9,007 nt of DNA from DATKMP01 sp035541775. Its GTDB lineage: Bacteria; Bacteroidota; Ignavibacteria; UBA10030. The translations under genes were made by a program, and so were the position numbers. Location: assembly GCA_035541775.1 (NCBI GenBank), contig DATKMP010000020.1:1-9007 (forward strand). The letters are read 5' to 3'. A model generated the notes under the pieces. The model was not told the DNA's origin. It did no database searches and saw only the letters and a program-made list of their open reading frames with translations. Below, piece after piece: positions 7,007 through 9,007 of the stretch (position 1 is its first letter; every line of letters begins with the position of its first letter).

Positions 7007-7037
7007 TTGGCATCTGTCTTTCATTCAGGAATATATC
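7007..7037 (+). promoter_or_regulatory. Possible promoter for the small protein/response regulator pair
   Basis: TTGGCA (7007-7012) has five of six matches to the -35 consensus, and TATATC (7032-7037) four of six to the -10, with a 19-nt spacer that is slightly long. Transcription would begin near 7044, about 22 nt before the ATG at 7066. The -10 lies within an imperfect hairpin at 7023-7043. Confidence 0.33.
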
Positions 7038-7043
7038 TTGAAT
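7023..7043. promoter_or_regulatory. Inverted repeat upstream of the signalling gene pair
   Basis: ATTCAGG (7023-7029) and CTTGAAT (7037-7043) pair over 7 bp with one G-T mismatch around a 7-nt AATATAT centre. It coincides with the candidate -10 region, so as DNA it could be an operator covering the promoter. There is no T-run after it, so it is not a terminator. Confidence 0.33.
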
Positions 7044-7065
7044 CAGATAGAAGAAAGAACAAATT

Positions 7066-7311
7066 ATGAACCGCGATCGAATGCAAATGAAACCACAATA
7101 TCCAATTCCCGACGACGTCTTAAACATCATCGACAATTTGTTGAGCAAATCGACAGGATCGGAACTTGAAAAGCAAACCGCTCTCCGTATTGCCGCATTT
7201 GCATACAACGCGGGTACGAATGCCGGAATACATTCGGCATTAGTGCAATTAGAAGAAACGGAATTATTCATTCAAACACTCACGGAACAGTGTGAGGAGA
7301 TAGCATTATGA
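7066..7311 (+). CDS. Small protein of unknown function, coupled to response regulator
   Basis: This is an 81-residue, mostly helical, soluble protein. It has no signal peptide, membrane segment or metal-binding cysteines. It has a central DVLNIIDNLLSKS helix and a middle ALRIAAFAYNAGTNAGIHSA stretch that looks like a helix broken by glycines, followed by an acidic, Leu-rich tail (LEETELFIQTLTEQCEEIAL). I do not recognise the family. Its stop codon overlaps the start of the response regulator by four bases (ATGA), so the two are translationally coupled and made together, and it may be a partner of the regulator. An in-frame ATG at 7081 is an alternative start; the upstream AGAAAG is only a weak ribosome site. 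Coding character is supported by the coupling and by a strong ribosome site for the next gene placed inside its 3' end. Confidence 0.75.
   Translation: MNRDRMQMKPQYPIPDDVLNIIDNLLSKSTGSELEKQTALRIAAFAYNAGTNAGIHSALVQLEETELFIQTLTEQCEEIAL
7294..7299 (+). promoter_or_regulatory. Strong ribosome binding site for the response regulator
   Basis: GAGGAG, 8 nt before the ATG at 7308, is the best Shine-Dalgarno in the window. It lies inside the end of the small upstream gene and fixes the regulator start at 7308. It shows that this organism can use the standard anti-Shine-Dalgarno pairing even though most starts here lack it. Confidence 0.7.
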
Positions 7312-8432
7312 ACGGACAAACACCGCATTCACCAAAAATTTTGGCAAATCAGGAAATGACGCCGCGAGATGATACCAGAAAAATTGTCAGCGAAATTCTC
7401 AAACGCGTCGATCAACTTATCAAGAAAAATAATCTTGAACTTGCGATGAGTGAAATCCAGAGCGCGAAACACGTTGACCCGCGTAACGTTTATACGCTTG
7501 CGCTGGAAGAACGAATCAATGTTTTACTGAGCGCCGGGAACAAACGCAGCAATGAACAGCCGGCAGAACATCTTCCATCGCCGGAACCATTATCGGTTTC
7601 CCGGTCTGTCCAATCATCTGCTGCTGAACCACCATCACCGCATCCCGTTGTCGCTGCTGCGCCATCAACATCGGAAGAACCGCTACCGCCTGTCAATGCC
7701 CTGGAAAATTATCGAAAAATTTTGGTCGAAGCATGGGGGCATGGAAAGATTACACCGGAAAAAGATATTTATGCGCGCCAGGTTCGTGCGCTGTGGAAAA
7801 TTTCCGATGCCGATCATGAACGGATAGAACGAGAAGCAAAACATGAATGCTATAAAACAATCTTATCCAAGCTCAGCGCCAATCCAGCCGCGTTAAATGG
7901 AACCATGGGCATGATGGACGATTTGAAAAAATTGTACCAGATATCCGACGAAGAACACGCCCAAATGCAGGCGCAAATGGTCGTTTCAACACGGCCAAGA
8001 AAACAGCGCGAAAAACTTCTCGTAATCGATGACGATGTACGATTGTTAGACCTCCTTGCTGCTTCGTTAGAAGATGGCGGGTTCGACGTAACCGCACTCT
8101 CCACATCCGACGAAGCGTATGCATTGCTCCGGAAATTGACACCGGATTTGATTTTGTGTGATATTAATTTAGAGACATCAACGATGGGAGGATTTACGTT
8201 TTACGAACGCGTGCAGGAATTAAAACACTTGCAGAATATTCCATTCATCTTTTTAACCGGACTGACGGATGAAGCGCTTGTCCGTACGGGAAAAGAACTT
8301 GGCGTTGACGATTATCTGATGAAGCCCATCTCAGAACAAACGCTGCTCTCCACGTTGCGAGGCAAGTTGAAGCGATTCCGTCAGCTCCGGAAATTATCCG
8401 ACGCTCCTTCGCCAGCATTAGCGACAGCATAA
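7308..8432 (+). CDS. Response regulator with TPR-like and helical N-terminal region
   Basis: The protein has 374 residues. The C-terminal third (about 236-356) is a complete receiver (REC) domain: acidic pair D241/D242, phospho-acceptor D285 in LILCDINL, T317 in FLTG and K339 in MKP, all required positions present. Unlike typical regulators, REC comes last and no DNA-binding or enzyme output domain is present. The N-terminal half holds a TPR-like helical pair (about 25-77, LELAMSEIQSAKHVDPRN), a Pro/Ser/Ala-rich linker (about 82-130) and a helical segment (about 131-225). That segment contains two copies of a short motif, ALWKISDADHERIERE (161-176) and KLYQISDEEHAQMQAQ (208-223). The first copy follows GKITPEKD, which recalls TerB-like or related acidic helical modules; that resemblance is weak. 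It probably signals by protein contact. No histidine kinase is in the window. The gene overlaps the 81-residue gene by 4 nt and has a strong ribosome site. Confidence 0.92.
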   Translation: MNGQTPHSPKILANQEMTPRDDTRKIVSEILKRVDQLIKKNNLELAMSEIQSAKHVDPRNVYTLALEERINVLLSAGNKRSNEQPAEHLPSPEPLSVSRSVQSSAAEPPSPHPVVAAAPSTSEEPLPPVNALENYRKILVEAWGHGKITPEKDIYARQVRALWKISDADHERIEREAKHECYKTILSKLSANPAALNGTMGMMDDLKKLYQISDEEHAQMQAQMVVSTRPRKQREKLLVIDDDVRLLDLLAASLEDGGFDVTALSTSDEAYALLRKLTPDLILCDINLETSTMGGFTFYERVQELKHLQNIPFIFLTGLTDEALVRTGKELGVDDYLMKPISEQTLLSTLRGKLKRFRQLRKLSDAPSPALATA

Positions 8433-8456
8433 CTGATACGGCCATGAAGAAATTTT

Positions 8457-9007
8457 TTATATTTTGATTCGCCTGTAAAGAATGCACACCAGCCAGATGC
8501 CGTTCATAAAAAACAAGTTGAGATAGAGATACAGTTTCAAGTGATTGAAGACCGAACACAGCATCAGCACAAATAATTCGGTGCCGAATCCTAAAAATCC
8601 CGAAAGCCGCAGCGCCATTGCATCCGAATACCATTGCTGAAGCTGGCCGTTCGATAGCTCATGGTTATTGGTTCTTCGACGGTTCATACACCAGCGGTCG
8701 ATACGAACCATCAACCGATCCTGCCAGCCATAAACATACTGGAAAATTTTCTGAAGTACGATTTCCGATTGGCCGTTTTGCAAATCTTCCTCGCGCAGTT
8801 CTTCCGTAACGCGATTGACGGCATAGACATTTTGAAAATGCAGATAATTGGTTTGATAGAACACATGGTACGAAACGCGCAACGATATTCCGAGTAATCC
8901 GAGCGCTGCCAGAATCAACATCCAGAGAGAATGCTGTTGTTGATACAGTACCCAGCCGATTGCTACAAACAATGCAACATCGACAACAAAATCACCGATG
9001 GAATCTA
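8457..9007 (-). CDS. Membrane protein, probable CDP-alcohol phosphatidyltransferase, 5' partial
   Basis: The frame stays open to the right edge, so the N-terminus lies beyond the window; the TTG at 8972 is not the real start. The first visible residues read DSIGDFVVDVALFVAIGW. DSIGD fits the last two aspartates of the CDP-alcohol phosphatidyltransferase signature (D-G-x2-A-R ... G-x3-D-x3-D), where the Asp residues bind metal and act in catalysis. The partial codon at the edge ends in TA, which fits the Leu usual before this Asp. Members transfer a phospho-alcohol from a CDP-linked donor to an acceptor alcohol, for example in phospholipid or inositol-lipid synthesis. The rest shows a membrane segment after the motif, another near WMLILAALGLLGISL, a soluble polar loop of roughly 80-85 residues rich in charges (RVTEELREEDLQNG through MNRRRTNNHELS), then two more hydrophobic segments and a basic tail (YRRIKI). 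About 180 residues after the motif is long for this family. Family assignment rests on the edge motif alone. Confidence 0.62.
   Translation of the reverse strand, partial: DSIGDFVVDVALFVAIGWVLYQQQHSLWMLILAALGLLGISLRVSYHVFYQTNYLHFQNVYAVNRVTEELREEDLQNGQSEIVLQKIFQYVYGWQDRLMVRIDRWCMNRRRTNNHELSNGQLQQWYSDAMALRLSGFLGFGTELFVLMLCSVFNHLKLYLYLNLFFMNGIWLVCILYRRIKI

Noticed and set aside
8245..8634. Minus-strand open frame across the end of the response regulator and the start of the membrane-protein 3' region
   Set aside because: It overlaps two supported genes in wrong frames and gives no recognisable product.

Overview
The window is ordinary-looking bacterial chromosome with dense genes, short spacers and balanced base composition. 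Several features point to the Bacteroidota/Chlorobiota/Ignavibacteria side of the tree. These are a secreted Fn3-WD40 protein coupled to a PEGA-repeat protein, a small lipoprotein that resembles the DUF4296 type, and start codons that mostly lack a clear Shine-Dalgarno. This placement is inference; there is no rRNA or other decisive marker here. I see no tRNA, rRNA, CRISPR array, insertion sequence or phage gene.

Layout from left to right. (1) Plus strand, 1-2963: the 3' part of a large Fn3/WD40 beta-propeller gene that runs off the left edge, followed after 8 nt by a PEGA-repeat protein with a signal peptide and two C-terminal membrane segments. The two look like one operon for envelope proteins. 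(2) Minus strand, 3055-4015: a small lipoprotein followed by a dTDP-4-dehydrorhamnose 3,5-epimerase-like sugar epimerase, also probably one operon and convergent with the first. (3) A divergent control region, 4016-4167: a near-consensus sigma70-type promoter, a perfect 16-bp palindrome just downstream of it, and a degenerate 7-nt tandem repeat that abuts the next start codon. (4) Plus strand, 4168-6903: uvrB (excinuclease subunit B) followed after 6 nt by a comF-type phosphoribosyltransferase. (5) A 162-bp spacer with hairpins and a possible promoter, then two translationally coupled genes, 7066-8432: an 81-residue protein of unknown function and a response regulator with an unusual long N-terminal half. 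(6) Minus strand, 8457-9007: the C-terminal part of a membrane enzyme, probably a CDP-alcohol phosphatidyltransferase. Its catalytic DxxxD segment lies right at the window edge.

The genes cover unrelated jobs: envelope proteins, surface sugar, DNA repair and competence, signalling, and lipid synthesis. I do not see one clear new system. The parts most worth following are the uvrB control region with its palindrome and repeats, and the small-protein/response-regulator pair with its duplicated helical motif.
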